The notes beneath the pieces are model-generated. The model had not been told where the DNA came from, searched no databases, and saw nothing but the letters and a program-made list of their open reading frames with translations. This document shows positions 35,586-44,563 of a DNA stretch of 64,000 bases, one piece after another. Made by a program: the position numbers and the translations under genes. How positions within the stretch are numbered: position 1 is the stretch's first letter; each line of letters begins with the position of its first letter. This DNA is from Aedoeadaptatus nemausensis (GTDB lineage Bacteria > Bacillota > Clostridia > Tissierellales > Peptoniphilaceae): NCBI RefSeq assembly GCF_903819165.1, contig NZ_CAIJCS010000014.1, positions 1 through 64,000 of the forward strand, given 5' to 3'.

Positions 35586-38420
35586 TTACCGCCTCGTATT
35601 TTTACGATTATTCGTCGTTTTCTTCGACGAGGAACGATTATTCTTATTTTGCTTGGCTTGAGCTTTTAGAGCTTCTTCCTGTTCTTTCTCCTGCTCTTCC
35701 TGTTGTCGTTGCATTTCTTCGTACCATTCCTTAGTGTGAATCTTACAATAACCCGAGGGTAGCGTATAATAATCCTTCGGACGGATATTATCGAATTGAG
35801 ACGGGTCATATCCCTTCGGTCGCACGAAGTAATAACCATAGGTAATGGTTTCGTGAGGGCAGTAGGTGGAAGCTCTCTCGCCCGAGACCGAGCAGATAAG
35901 AAGGCGTGTGTAATCTTCCGTAACCTCCTTCGGTGCCGTTCCCGGTAGGAAAGGAAGAGTAATCGTGGAGCCGGCGCGCCTTGCGTAAGTGGAGGCGAGT
36001 CCGCCGGTCTTGTCGCTTACCTCAACCATTTCCAAAGAATCGGGGAGAGTCCACTGATCTTTGTCACCGACAATTCCATAGAGGGAAGCGTAAAAGGACT
36101 TTGCGAGATCCTGATTGTCGCTTAGGGGTAGCTTTTGAATTTCATTGCCCATCCAAAGGCCGTAAGTATAGCGAGGGGTGGAGCCCACGGTCATGTAGTC
36201 GGAGTTAAATTTATTTTCACCGAAGATAGCGTATGCGTCGTAGCCCTGTTGCTGAATAGACTTCGATAAGGGCGAGAGGGAGAGGGCGTAGCGAAGAAGT
36301 ACATTGCTTTCCTTCGGGAAAGTAACAGATTTCGATTCGTGTCGGTAGAGTATCTTGCCTTCCCCGTCCTGAATAGATTCTACTATATAGTTTTCGCCCA
36401 CCTGAGGAGAAGCGATTTTAGAATAGGCACTTACGAGCTCTTTCAAACTTACTCCGTCTACGAGATTACCGGATGCCAGGCCGTCGTAGGTAAGGTCATT
36501 GCGCGCCTTATCTTCGGAAGGCGTGCGAATGGCATCTTCCGAAGAATTGTCGTAAAGGCCGAGAAGTTTCAGCGTCTTTAAGCTCCCATCGAAACCGTAG
36601 CGTTCGATGATTTTGCCGCTGATGGCCTCTCGCGTGTGGGCTGCACCGTCGGCCAAGACATCGTAGCCGTAGAATTCTCTCTGCGCCGGCCAAATGGCAC
36701 CGTCGATCTTAAGAGGCGTGTCGTCGTAAGAAGTGGCGAGAGTATCACCTTCTATTAGTGCCGTCAAATAGGTCGATAAGGGCACGAGGGCGGTTCCCGG
36801 TTGGCGTCTGCTGTTTAAGTGATTGAAACGGAGACGGGCCGGATTACGTAAACTATTTCCGCCTGCAAGAGCGACGATTCCGCCGGTTTCATTATCCGTA
36901 ATAAGGGCGGCGGACTGAGGTTGTAAACTGGACTCTTCCGGAAAGAGGAAGAGTTCTTTAGAAAAGACTAACTTTCCGTCTTCTTCTTTAATGAAATCAC
37001 CGTATTTATCCAAGACGTTTTTTGAAATCTTAAACTCCTTATCGCCTGTAATTTCTCCCGGTTCAAAGGCGGTTGTGCCGCCGGAGATAGTTTTCAAATT
37101 GTCGCGTCCGTCCAATGTATAGAGATTTTTAAGATGAACCGTATTATTTTTTTGAACAAAGGCGGGATTATGGAAGATAAGATTTCCGTTTTTGAACTTG
37201 TAATAGTCTTTGGCTAAATGTAAATTACCATCGCTATCGAACAGATTGCCGTAACGCAGGTAGAGAGTGTCGCCTTTTTCATCTATCATATTTCCAAATT
37301 CATCGGTAGAAAAATCTACGAAATGAGCGCCACGGTTGCGTCCGTTTTGGATCAGTTGGGCGTAACCGTCGTACAAATCTTCCATGCCCTTTTGATATTG
37401 AGGGACGATTGTTGATTGAATGGTGAGGCCACCTTCCCGAATCATTTGTGTGGCGCGATCGCGATCGATTTTTTGAGCGGTCATCAACGCCTGAACGGCT
37501 TCCTCAGTTACGAAATCGGCTACATAAGATGTATAGGGAGAGGGTTCCTCCTGTTTCGGAGCAAAGTGAATGTCTTTTAATGATGCGGATTCGGCATCCT
37601 CGGAGGAAAGGTAGTGAGCGTCGGCCATGGCCTGCAGTACGGTATTTTTCCGCTCCATGGCGCGCTCGTTCTTTTCAAGATCGTATACCTTATCGCCGAC
37701 GGATTGTGTGGCGACGATATTCTCATTCTTATCGTCAGAAGCCGGAATGCGCTTGAGTGCTTGGTAATTGGCGGGAGATTTTGCAATGCCCGCGAGAAGG
37801 GCTCCTTCTTCTACGGTTAAATCTTGGACATGTTTAGAAAAATAAGATTGGCTCGCCGCCTCCACGCCTTGGCTGCCAAGTCCCAGATCCACGCGGTTTA
37901 AATAGGCCTCTAAAATATCTTCTTTTGAAAGTTTTTCTTCTAAGGCCAGTGTTATGTACGCTTCTTTTAATTTTCGAGCCACGGACTGATCGGTGCTTAA
38001 ATACACATTTTTAACCAACTGCTGCGTAATGGTGGATCCGCCTCGGACAACCCGGCCGCTTTTCATATTGGCGGCAAAACTCGCAAAGATTTGACGTAGA
38101 TCCAGGCCGTGATGTTCATAAAAACTGCGGTCTTCGATGGCCAAAAAAGCATCCTGCACATGTTTCGGCACCTGATTTAATGCTACGTGTTCACTGACGA
38201 CGGAAGGATCTACCTCGTCGATGGTGTTGCCGTCCGCATCGAGAATAATCGAGGTTTCGGCGATGGAGCCTTTAAGCTCGCTGAAGTCGACAGACTCGAC
38301 GGAATGAAGAATGGTAACTACCCATGCGCCCAAAATACCCGCAATCAATACGACTACGAAAGCGAGAATGCTGAGGGCGAGGTGAATAGTATTTGAATGA
38401 TTTTTTATTTGATGGGACAT
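35586..38420 (-). CDS. Class A PBP-like glycosyltransferase with degenerate transpeptidase domain
   Basis: A 944-residue membrane protein with an N-terminal anchor (about 13-38). The GT51 peptidoglycan glycosyltransferase domain (about 75-240) is intact: AIEDRSFYEHHG with catalytic Glu96, GGSTITQQLVKN, RKLKEAYITLALE and EAYLNRVDLG. The transpeptidase domain keeps its fold markers (ALITDNETGGIVALAGG, RQPG, YTYGLWMG) but loses every catalytic motif. SxxK after RQPG reads TALV (Thr543, Val546), the SxN segment reads SGKII, and KTGT reads GENKFN. The C-terminus is a long Gln/Glu/Lys then Lys/Arg/Asn-rich tail. The ATG at 38420 has AGGAGG six bases upstream. It is expected to polymerise lipid II but not crosslink. 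Confidence 0.88.
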   Translation of the reverse strand: MSHQIKNHSNTIHLALSILAFVVVLIAGILGAWVVTILHSVESVDFSELKGSIAETSIILDADGNTIDEVDPSVVSEHVALNQVPKHVQDAFLAIEDRSFYEHHGLDLRQIFASFAANMKSGRVVRGGSTITQQLVKNVYLSTDQSVARKLKEAYITLALEEKLSKEDILEAYLNRVDLGLGSQGVEAASQSYFSKHVQDLTVEEGALLAGIAKSPANYQALKRIPASDDKNENIVATQSVGDKVYDLEKNERAMERKNTVLQAMADAHYLSSEDAESASLKDIHFAPKQEEPSPYTSYVADFVTEEAVQALMTAQKIDRDRATQMIREGGLTIQSTIVPQYQKGMEDLYDGYAQLIQNGRNRGAHFVDFSTDEFGNMIDEKGDTLYLRYGNLFDSDGNLHLAKDYYKFKNGNLIFHNPAFVQKNNTVHLKNLYTLDGRDNLKTISGGTTAFEPGEITGDKEFKISKNVLDKYGDFIKEEDGKLVFSKELFLFPEESSLQPQSAALITDNETGGIVALAGGNSLRNPARLRFNHLNSRRQPGTALVPLSTYLTALIEGDTLATSYDDTPLKIDGAIWPAQREFYGYDVLADGAAHTREAISGKIIERYGFDGSLKTLKLLGLYDNSSEDAIRTPSEDKARNDLTYDGLASGNLVDGVSLKELVSAYSKIASPQVGENYIVESIQDGEGKILYRHESKSVTFPKESNVLLRYALSLSPLSKSIQQQGYDAYAIFGENKFNSDYMTVGSTPRYTYGLWMGNEIQKLPLSDNQDLAKSFYASLYGIVGDKDQWTLPDSLEMVEVSDKTGGLASTYARRAGSTITLPFLPGTAPKEVTEDYTRLLICSVSGERASTYCPHETITYGYYFVRPKGYDPSQFDNIRPKDYYTLPSGYCKIHTKEWYEEMQRQQEEQEKEQEEALKAQAKQNKNNRSSSKKTTNNRKNTRR

Positions 38421-38438
38421 AGTCATCCTCCTGTCCAC

Positions 38439-38447
38439 ATTATAGCA
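38439..38447 (-). promoter_or_regulatory. Extended -10 promoter of the class A PBP gene
   Basis: On the minus strand TGCTATAAT is a perfect extended -10, about 20 bases before the chosen start; no good -35 is visible. Confidence 0.6.
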
Positions 38448-38458
38448 TAGCCCCCTTC

Positions 38459-38487
38459 TTGCGTAGAAGCTTGTGATTGTGTATATT
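38459..38487 (+). promoter_or_regulatory. Possible hflX promoter
   Basis: TTGCGT and TATATT with a 17-bp spacer, ending 19 bases before the GTG start. The -35 is weak. Confidence 0.4.
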
Positions 38488-38505
38488 TAGGAAAGGAGGT
38501 TTGGT

Positions 38506-39783
38506 GTGGAAAAACATATTACGGAACGACAGAAGGTTATTACCGCCGCAGCGTGGGACGATAAAAATAAATATAATGAAGAAAGTTTAAATGAGCTGAA
38601 CGATCTCGTAGATGTAGCAGGCGGTATAGTGGTGGGAACAGCGACGCAAACGGTACGCAGCTTTCATCCGGCAACTTTAATGGGAAAGGGAAAGCTGGAG
38701 GAAATTAAGATGGCCGCCGAAACCCTCGAGGCGGAGCTCGTGATTTTTGACGGCGAGCTTACCGGTATTCAAATGCGGGAAATCGAAAAGGCATTGGATC
38801 TTCCCGTCCTCGATCGCACGGCACTTATTTTAGATATTTTTGCATCGAGAGCCCGTACCGACGTGGGAAAACTGCAAGTTTATCTCGCACAATTGGAATA
38901 TGGAAAGACCCACTTGATCGGAAAGAAAAATTATTCCAGACTGGGCGGGGGAATCGGTACTCGCGGACCCGGTGAGCAAAAATTGGAAATCGACAGGCGT
39001 CGCATTAACGACGATATAATGCGCACGAAAAGGAAGCTGAAGCGGGCGCAAAAAGTTCGGGACACGGGTCGTAAACAGAGGGAACGATCGGACATTCCAT
39101 CCATCGCTATTGTAGGATATACCAATGCGGGGAAATCCTCCCTTATGAACCGACTGCTCAGAGAATCGTCGGCACAGGGCAAGGAGGTTTACGTAGAAGA
39201 CATGCCTTTTGCCTCTTTGGATCCCGATACGAGGAGAATCACCCTTCCCGGCGGGTTGGTTGTCTATGTAACGGATACCGTCGGCTTTATATCCAATCTT
39301 CCCACCACCCTGATCGAATCATTCCACACCACATTAGAAGAATTAAAAGATTCCGATCTCATTATTCATATGATCGACGGATCGGGAGAAGATGAAGCAC
39401 TACGTTATGAGACGACACAAAAACTCTTAAGCGATCTGGGCGTTCGCGACACGCCGATTATTTTATTTGTCAATAAGGCGGATCAAATGGAACATAAGAG
39501 ATTGCCTTTCCTTCCTTCGGAACATCGCGTTCTTTACGGATCGGTGAAAAAGGACCCTACTATCGAGCCTTTGTATGAAGCTATCGAAGAGGAATTAAAA
39601 TCCAAATATGTTAAAGTGGAGATGGCATTTTCATACGGGGAAATGCACCTTGTTGAAGAAATAAAAAGTCGCTTTCCGGTGGATTCCTTCGAATATACTG
39701 ATGAAGGCGTGGAACTCAAGGCCACGCTCCCGAAAGTTTACTTAAATCGCTATAAAGAGCAGATAAGGAGGCGCTATGTATAA
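38506..39783 (+). CDS. hflX: Ribosome-associated GTPase HflX
   Basis: A 425-residue GTPase that splits stalled or hibernating ribosomes. The N-terminal HflX domain (FHPATLMGKGKLEEIK, DGELTGIQMREIEKALDLPVLDRTALILDIF) is followed by a Gly-rich and coiled linker (RLGGGIGTRGPGEQKLEIDRR). The G domain has VGYTNAGKSSLMNRL (G1), DPDTRRI, DTVGFISNLP (G3) and FVNKAD (G4). The start is GTG at 38506 with AGGAGG six bases upstream. It overlaps yigZ by eight bases. Confidence 0.94.
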   Translation: MEKHITERQKVITAAAWDDKNKYNEESLNELNDLVDVAGGIVVGTATQTVRSFHPATLMGKGKLEEIKMAAETLEAELVIFDGELTGIQMREIEKALDLPVLDRTALILDIFASRARTDVGKLQVYLAQLEYGKTHLIGKKNYSRLGGGIGTRGPGEQKLEIDRRRINDDIMRTKRKLKRAQKVRDTGRKQRERSDIPSIAIVGYTNAGKSSLMNRLLRESSAQGKEVYVEDMPFASLDPDTRRITLPGGLVVYVTDTVGFISNLPTTLIESFHTTLEELKDSDLIIHMIDGSGEDEALRYETTQKLLSDLGVRDTPIILFVNKADQMEHKRLPFLPSEHRVLYGSVKKDPTIEPLYEAIEEELKSKYVKVEMAFSYGEMHLVEEIKSRFPVDSFEYTDEGVELKATLPKVYLNRYKEQIRRRYV

Positions 39784-40456
39784 GACAGTCTATCGAGAGG
39801 GAAAAGTAAGCCTGATCGAGAAGAAGTCTGAGTTTATCGGGCGCGTGGCTTTTGTAAAGACGAAAGAAGCGGCGGAGGCCTTTATTCAAAAGATTCGAGA
39901 CGAAGGCAAGGACGCCACCCATCATTGCACCGCTTATATTATTAACGAAGATCAGTCCATTCAAAAGTACGACGACGACGGGGAGCCGCAAAAGACGGCG
40001 GGTCCACCTATTTTAGATGTATTAAAGCGAAACGGCCTGACCAATGTGGTTTGCGTGGTAACCCGCTATTTCGGCGGCACACTCCTTGGCGCCGGCGGCC
40101 TTATTCGGGCCTATTCCTCCGCCGCATCGGCGGCTCTGGATGACGCTGTCGTGGTAGAAATGCATAAAGCCTTAGATATTACATTTACCTATGACTATAC
40201 GGAACACGGGAGCATCGAAAACTACATGATGCAAAACGGCTATCCCATTATCGACACAGTCTTTACCGATCGAGTGCAAGTGACGACGACGGTTTATGAA
40301 ACGGGTTATGAATCGTTTAAGAATTATTTGCTGGATGCCACATCGGGTACCGTTCATATAGAAAAAGAAGACCCGACGGAGCGTGCCGTTCTCGACGGCA
40401 AGTTATTATATGAAGGAAAAAGTTACGATCAACGACTTTATAAAGGGGAAGAATAA
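39776..40456 (+). CDS. yigZ: YigZ/IMPACT family protein
   Basis: A 226-residue member of the YigZ/IMPACT family. The N-terminal UPF0029 domain shows EKKSEFIGRVAFVKT, THHCTAYI, DDGEPQKTAGPPILDVL and VVTRYFGGTLLGAGGLIRAYS, which is diagnostic. The C-terminal DUF1949 ferredoxin-like domain follows from about 137. Related proteins affect translation through ribosome or GCN1-type interactions; the bacterial role is unsettled. It lies between hflX and nadE with overlapping ends. Confidence 0.92.
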   Translation: MYKTVYREGKVSLIEKKSEFIGRVAFVKTKEAAEAFIQKIRDEGKDATHHCTAYIINEDQSIQKYDDDGEPQKTAGPPILDVLKRNGLTNVVCVVTRYFGGTLLGAGGLIRAYSSAASAALDDAVVVEMHKALDITFTYDYTEHGSIENYMMQNGYPIIDTVFTDRVQVTTTVYETGYESFKNYLLDATSGTVHIEKEDPTERAVLDGKLLYEGKSYDQRLYKGEE

Positions 40457-41157
40457 TGAATACTATTGAAGCAGTTTGCAATTGGATGAAAGAAATCGTA
40501 AAAGATGCCCATGCCGACGGCGTGGTCTTCGGCCTTAGCGGTGGTATCGATTCCGCAGTGGTGGCAGGCCTTGCCAAGCGCGCCTTCGGCGACGATGCTC
40601 TGGGAATTATTATGCCCATTAATTCCAATCCTCAAGACGAAAAGGATGCGCGCCTCGTGGCGGAAACTTTGGATCTGAAGATTGAAAAAGTAGATCTTAC
40701 GGAGACATATCGCGCTTTGGTGGACGCGTCCATGAACAGCGACAACGATATGGCAAAGAACAATATTAAGCCGAGGCTTCGCTCCACCACGCTTTATTAC
40801 TACGCCCAAGACCGCAACTACCTGGTTTGCGGCTGCTCCAATGCCAGCGAGTATCACATCGGCTACTTTACAAAATACGGTGATTCCGCTTGTGATTTAA
40901 TGCCCATCGTCGATTTTGTGAAGAGCGAAGTGGTTGAGCTTGCTAAGAAACTTAATCTCCCAAAAGAAGTTATCGAGAAGAAACCGACAGCGGGCCTATA
41001 CGTCGGGCAAACCGACGAAGATGATATGGGCTTCACATACGACGAGCTCGATGCGGTGATCCGAGAAGATTACCGAGGTGAAAACCGCGACGCTATCGAT
41101 CGCAAACACGCTATTAGCGAACACAAGCGCCACATGCCGCCGAAGTTTGAAAGATAA
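40456..41157 (+). CDS. nadE: NH3-dependent NAD+ synthetase
   Basis: A 233-residue short-form NAD synthetase, amidating nicotinate adenine dinucleotide with ammonia. The PP-loop is FGLSGGIDSAVVAGLAKRA (residues about 25-43); NYLVCGCSNASEYHIGYFTKYGD and the KPTAGLYVGQTDEDDMGFTY loop are conserved. No glutaminase (nitrilase) domain is present, so it must use ammonia. The start overlaps the yigZ stop (TAATG). Confidence 0.94.
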   Translation: MNTIEAVCNWMKEIVKDAHADGVVFGLSGGIDSAVVAGLAKRAFGDDALGIIMPINSNPQDEKDARLVAETLDLKIEKVDLTETYRALVDASMNSDNDMAKNNIKPRLRSTTLYYYAQDRNYLVCGCSNASEYHIGYFTKYGDSACDLMPIVDFVKSEVVELAKKLNLPKEVIEKKPTAGLYVGQTDEDDMGFTYDELDAVIREDYRGENRDAIDRKHAISEHKRHMPPKFER

Positions 41158-41167
41158 TCTTTATAAG

Positions 41168-41176
41168 TGATATAAT
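41168..41176 (+). promoter_or_regulatory. Extended -10 promoter before yebC
   Basis: TGATATAAT, perfect extended -10, in the only gap (49 bp) between nadE and yebC; AAAGGAGG follows as the ribosome site. Confidence 0.6.
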
Positions 41177-41206
41177 TATTATTTGTTATAAATAAAGGAG
41201 GTTAAT

Positions 41207-41950
41207 ATGGCAGGACATTCTAAATGGCATAATATAAAAAATAAAAAGGGAAAGGCAGACGCCAAGCGAGGCAAGATCTTTACCAAAATGGCTCGTAAAA
41301 TCACCGTAGCAGCCAAAGAGGGGGGAGTGGATCCCGAATACAATCCCGCCCTTAAAGCGGCCATCGACAGCGCCAAAGCTGAAAACATGCCTAATGACAA
41401 TATCGAACGCGCCATTAAAAAGGCGGCGGGGGGCGGGGAAACGGATAATTTTGAATCCGTTACCTACGAAGGCTATGGGCCCTCCGGCATCGCCGTCATG
41501 GTACTTTGCTTAACGGATAATCGTAACCGTACGGCCCCCGATGTTCGTCACGCGTTCGATAAACACGGCGGCAATTTAGGGACCGACGGATCCGTTGCCT
41601 TTATGTTCAATAAGAAGGGCCAATTCGGTATCGAACTTACGGAAGATGTAGATTCCGACACTCTTCAGATGGATGCCATCGAAGCGGGCGCTGAAGATAT
41701 TCAAGTTGATGAAGACGGGATTCTCGTCTTTACAGAACCTGAGGACTACGGCGCCGTTCGAAAAGCTTTGGAAGAAAAAGGATATAACTTCGCTATTTCG
41801 GAAATCACCTATATTCCTCAAACAACAACAGTCTTAGAGGATCCGGAAGATCGAAAGAAGATGCAAAAACTTATCGATCAATTGGAAGAAAACGACGACG
41901 TTCAGGAAGTTATTCATAACTGGGAAAACGACGACGAAGACGAGGAATAA
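41207..41950 (+). CDS. yebC: YebC/PmpR/TACO1 family protein
   Basis: A 247-residue YebC-family protein, opening MAGHSKWHNIKNKKGKADAKRGKIF, which is diagnostic; three-domain length is normal. Family members have been described as transcription regulators (PmpR) and, more recently, as factors that help ribosomes translate difficult stretches. ERAIKKAAGG and YEGYGPSGIAVMV are present and the tail is acidic. It begins a run with the DUF1461 protein, deoC and lgt. Confidence 0.95.
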   Translation: MAGHSKWHNIKNKKGKADAKRGKIFTKMARKITVAAKEGGVDPEYNPALKAAIDSAKAENMPNDNIERAIKKAAGGGETDNFESVTYEGYGPSGIAVMVLCLTDNRNRTAPDVRHAFDKHGGNLGTDGSVAFMFNKKGQFGIELTEDVDSDTLQMDAIEAGAEDIQVDEDGILVFTEPEDYGAVRKALEEKGYNFAISEITYIPQTTTVLEDPEDRKKMQKLIDQLEENDDVQEVIHNWENDDEDEE

Positions 41951-42591
41951 TGAACCGTATACTATCCATCGTCACCGTTCTGTCCTGTTTTTTTCTTTTA
42001 TTTAGCTTTTCAACAGAAGCGGTGAGCCAGAATCAGGCATACTATGTGGCACAGATGGAAAAAAACAAGATTCCCGATGTGACGGGTAAAGACATGGACT
42101 CGTTGAGTGAAATATCCGCGGCACTCAGAGCCTATTTAAAAAAAGGGGAGGGAGAGATTCTTGCCCCTTATTTTTCCGCAAGCGAAATCGACCATATGGT
42201 GGATGTTTACGCTCTGTTTAAATTAATGCGGAAAATTTCCCTTTTAGCTATAGGAATACTCGTCGTGTCTTTACTCACTCTTTCTAGCCGTTTAGGTTGG
42301 CGGGGAGCGATGAGGAAGATAGGATCTTCGGCCATGGGACTGCTCGTCGTTCTCACTTTGTTTTCCATAATAGTGGCGCTGAACTTTCATGCAGCGTGGT
42401 TTAAATTTCATCAGATTTTCTTTACAAACGATTTATGGCTTATGGACCCGGAAAAAGATCTGATGATTCAAATGCTCCCCGAACCTTTTTTCTTCGGCAT
42501 GGTGAAACGAATCGGCTTTACTATGCTCGCGGGAATGATCGGTTTGTCGGGACTGTATTTTATAAAAGGAGATTCCAATGAAATTAAATAA
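41950..42591 (+). CDS. TIGR01906/DUF1461 integral membrane protein
   Basis: A 213-residue membrane protein with four predicted helices: one N-terminal (about 3-20, signal-like), and three after residue 95. Between the first two is an extracytoplasmic region of about 70 residues. The family hallmark [20 protein letters not shown] followed by [11 protein letters not shown] is clear. Function is unknown across the family. It overlaps yebC and deoC at both ends, so it is co-translated with them. Confidence 0.85.
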   Translation: MNRILSIVTVLSCFFLLFSFSTEAVSQNQAYYVAQMEKNKIPDVTGKDMDSLSEISAALRAYLKKGEGEILAPYFSASEIDHMVDVYALFKLMRKISLLAIGILVVSLLTLSSRLGWRGAMRKIGSSAMGLLVVLTLFSIIVALNFHAAWFKFHQIFFTNDLWLMDPEKDLMIQMLPEPFFFGMVKRIGFTMLAGMIGLSGLYFIKGDSNEIK

Positions 42592-43219
42592 AACAATCGA
42601 CCATACGATTCTTCAAGCGGACGCTACGAAGGATTTGGTAATTAAAACCATCGACGAAGCAAAAGCTTACGATACGGCTTCCATTTGTCTGGAGCCCTGC
42701 TGGGTCGAACTTGCCGCCGAGCGTTTAAAGGGGAGCGATGTAAAGGTCTGTACGGTAATCGGTTTTCCTCTCGGAGCCACTACCTCCGCTACAAAGGCAT
42801 TCGAAGCGAAAGAAGCCGTGGCAAACGGCGCTGACGAAGTGGATATGGTTTTGAATATCGGCGCACTGAAAAGCGGCGATGAAGAAATGGTCCTGAAAGA
42901 CATGAAGGCCGTGCGCGAAGCCGTTCCCTCCGCCGTCGTGAAGGTGATTATAGAAACCTGTCTTTTAACAGATCAAGAGAAGAAAACGGCCTGCCGTCTT
43001 GCGAAAGAAGCGAGACTCGATTTCGTGAAGACTTCTACCGGTTTCAGCACCGGTGGCGCCACCGTTGAAGATGTACGACTTATGCGCGAAGCTGTCGGCG
43101 AGGAAATGGGCGTTAAAGCCAGCGGCGGGATCCGTACGAAAGAGACGGCGGAAGCAATGATCGAAGCCGGCGCTACCAGAATCGGCGCTTCTAAAACCGC
43201 TGCCATTTTAGGAGAATAA
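42578..43219 (+). CDS. deoC: Deoxyribose-phosphate aldolase
   Basis: A 213-residue class I aldolase cleaving 2-deoxyribose 5-phosphate to glyceraldehyde 3-phosphate and acetaldehyde. TIM-barrel landmarks: [43 protein letters not shown] and [13 protein letters not shown] with the Schiff-base Lys, then VKASGGIRT with the second Lys. Overlap with the upstream gene is 14 bases; lgt begins two bases after its stop. Confidence 0.95.
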   Translation: MKLNKTIDHTILQADATKDLVIKTIDEAKAYDTASICLEPCWVELAAERLKGSDVKVCTVIGFPLGATTSATKAFEAKEAVANGADEVDMVLNIGALKSGDEEMVLKDMKAVREAVPSAVVKVIIETCLLTDQEKKTACRLAKEARLDFVKTSTGFSTGGATVEDVRLMREAVGEEMGVKASGGIRTKETAEAMIEAGATRIGASKTAAILGE

Positions 43220-43220
43220 A

Positions 43221-43988
43221 ATGAACCCCATTGCCTTTACGCTTTTCGGTATCGAGGTGCGTTGGTATGGAATTTTCATCGCCATAGGCGCCATGCTCGC
43301 CATTTACTTCGGCGAAAAACTTATCGAGAGAAACCCCCGAATACCGAAAGAATCCATAGTGGATATGAGCCTCCTGGCTCTGCCGTTGGGGATCGTCGGC
43401 GCCCGACTATATTACGTTCTGTTCGAGTGGGAGTATTACAGCCAACATACCTCGGAGATATTCGCCATACGAAATGGGGGGCTCGCCATTCACGGCGGCC
43501 TTCTCGTCGGCGCCTTCGTCATTTTCCTTTTTTCAAAAACGAAGAAAGTTCAATTTCTGGACCTTCTGGACATGATCGTAGGAGGTGTCGCCCTGGCCCA
43601 GGGGATCGGACGCTGGGGAAACTTTATGAATGGCGAAGCCCACGGCGGGCCGACCGATTTACCTTGGGCCATTCCGGTAGACGGCGTCATGGTGCACCCG
43701 ACATTCCTCTACGAATCTATTTTGGATATCGGCATTTTCCTCTTCATTTACTTCTATTTATCGAAGCGAAGAAAATATCCCGGCGAACTGTCGGGAGCTT
43801 ATTTGATCCTTTATAGTATCGGCCGTTTCTTTATCGAAGGCCTCCGGACAGACAGTCTCTACATCGGGCCTCTAAAGACGGCACAGGTCATGAGCTTAAT
43901 AGGAATTGCCATCGGAATTAGTCTCTTAATCAATGTTTATCGTCATAAAAATACAGACGATTACAGATTGATTAATAAAAACACTTAA
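43221..43988 (+). CDS. lgt: Prolipoprotein diacylglyceryl transferase
   Basis: A 255-residue polytopic enzyme that transfers diacylglycerol from phosphatidylglycerol to the lipobox Cys. Motifs: EVRWYGIFIAIG, LPLGIVGARLYYVLFEW, NGGLAIHGGLLVGA, the signature GRWGNFMNGEAHGGPTD, HPTFLYESILDI and GRFFIEGLRTDSL. Seven membrane helices fit. Followed by a strong terminator. Confidence 0.95.
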   Translation: MNPIAFTLFGIEVRWYGIFIAIGAMLAIYFGEKLIERNPRIPKESIVDMSLLALPLGIVGARLYYVLFEWEYYSQHTSEIFAIRNGGLAIHGGLLVGAFVIFLFSKTKKVQFLDLLDMIVGGVALAQGIGRWGNFMNGEAHGGPTDLPWAIPVDGVMVHPTFLYESILDIGIFLFIYFYLSKRRKYPGELSGAYLILYSIGRFFIEGLRTDSLYIGPLKTAQVMSLIGIAIGISLLINVYRHKNTDDYRLINKNT

Positions 43989-44008
43989 ACTGAATAAAAA
44001 TCTTTAGA

Positions 44009-44035
44009 AAAACCACCGAATTCGGTGGTTTTTTT
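44009..44035 (+). terminator. Terminator after lgt
   Basis: AAACCACCGAA and TTCGGTGGTTT form a perfect stem with a minimal loop, followed by five more Ts. It separates the yebC-lgt run from the dcw cluster. Confidence 0.9.
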
Positions 44036-44046
44036 GTGTTTCTATC

Positions 44047-44074
44047 TTGAATCCCATTTTAAATCGTGTAAAAT
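44047..44074 (+). promoter_or_regulatory. Promoter of the dcw cluster
   Basis: TTGAAT and TAAAAT with a 16-bp spacer, located just upstream of the MraZ boxes and 50 bases before mraZ. Confidence 0.6.
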
Positions 44075-44083
44075 AGAGTTAAG

Positions 44084-44118
44084 TGGGAGAAAGTGGTAGA
44101 GAAGGGTTCATTCGGGGT
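44084..44118 (+). promoter_or_regulatory. mraZ box: MraZ operator (10-bp spaced GGG repeats)
   Basis: Four units recur at exact 10-bp steps: TGGGA (44084), TGGTA (44094), GGGTT (44104) and GGGGT (44114). MraZ is known to bind direct TGGGN repeats spaced by five bases upstream of its own gene. The position between promoter and ATG predicts autorepression. Confidence 0.7.
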
Positions 44119-44123
44119 GGAAA

Positions 44124-44555
44124 ATGTTTTTTGGAGAAATCCGACACAATATAGACTCGAAAGGGCGCTTGGTCATGCCGGCAAAGTTTAGAGAGGGAAT
44201 ACTCGACGGCTTTGTCATGACCAAGGGCTTGGATCAGTGCATTTTTCTTTTCCCCTTAGATGAATGGAAACGCATGGAAGAAAAACTGAAGAGCCTTCCC
44301 CTTACCCACAAAGATGCACGCGCTTTCGTCCGCTATTTTTTCTCCGGAGCATGTGACGGGGAACTGGACAAGCAAGGGCGAATTCGCATTCCCCAAAACC
44401 TTATGGACTATGCCGAGCTCTCTACTAAAAGTGTGGTTATCGGCGTAGGAACGCGAATGGAAATATGGTCGGAAGATCTGTGGGATGATTACAACGACGA
44501 CGAATCCCTTTCTTACGATCAAATCGCACAACAGTTGGCCGATCTCGGCATTTAG
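44124..44555 (+). CDS. mraZ: Transcriptional regulator MraZ
   Basis: A 143-residue MraZ with two SpoVT/AbrB-like halves: FGEIRHNIDSKGRLVMPAKFRE and FFSGACDGELDKQGRIRIPQNL, each with the DxxGR loop. Forms a ring that binds the repeats upstream and controls the division/cell-wall cluster it heads. GGGGTGG acts as both the last repeat and the ribosome site. Confidence 0.95.
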   Translation: MFFGEIRHNIDSKGRLVMPAKFREGILDGFVMTKGLDQCIFLFPLDEWKRMEEKLKSLPLTHKDARAFVRYFFSGACDGELDKQGRIRIPQNLMDYAELSTKSVVIGVGTRMEIWSEDLWDDYNDDESLSYDQIAQQLADLGI

Positions 44556-44563
44556 GAGAAGCT

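Noticed and set aside
43262-43816. 184-residue plus-strand frame inside lgt
   Set aside because: It is a shifted frame in a clearly conserved lgt, with Arg-rich random composition and no ribosome site.
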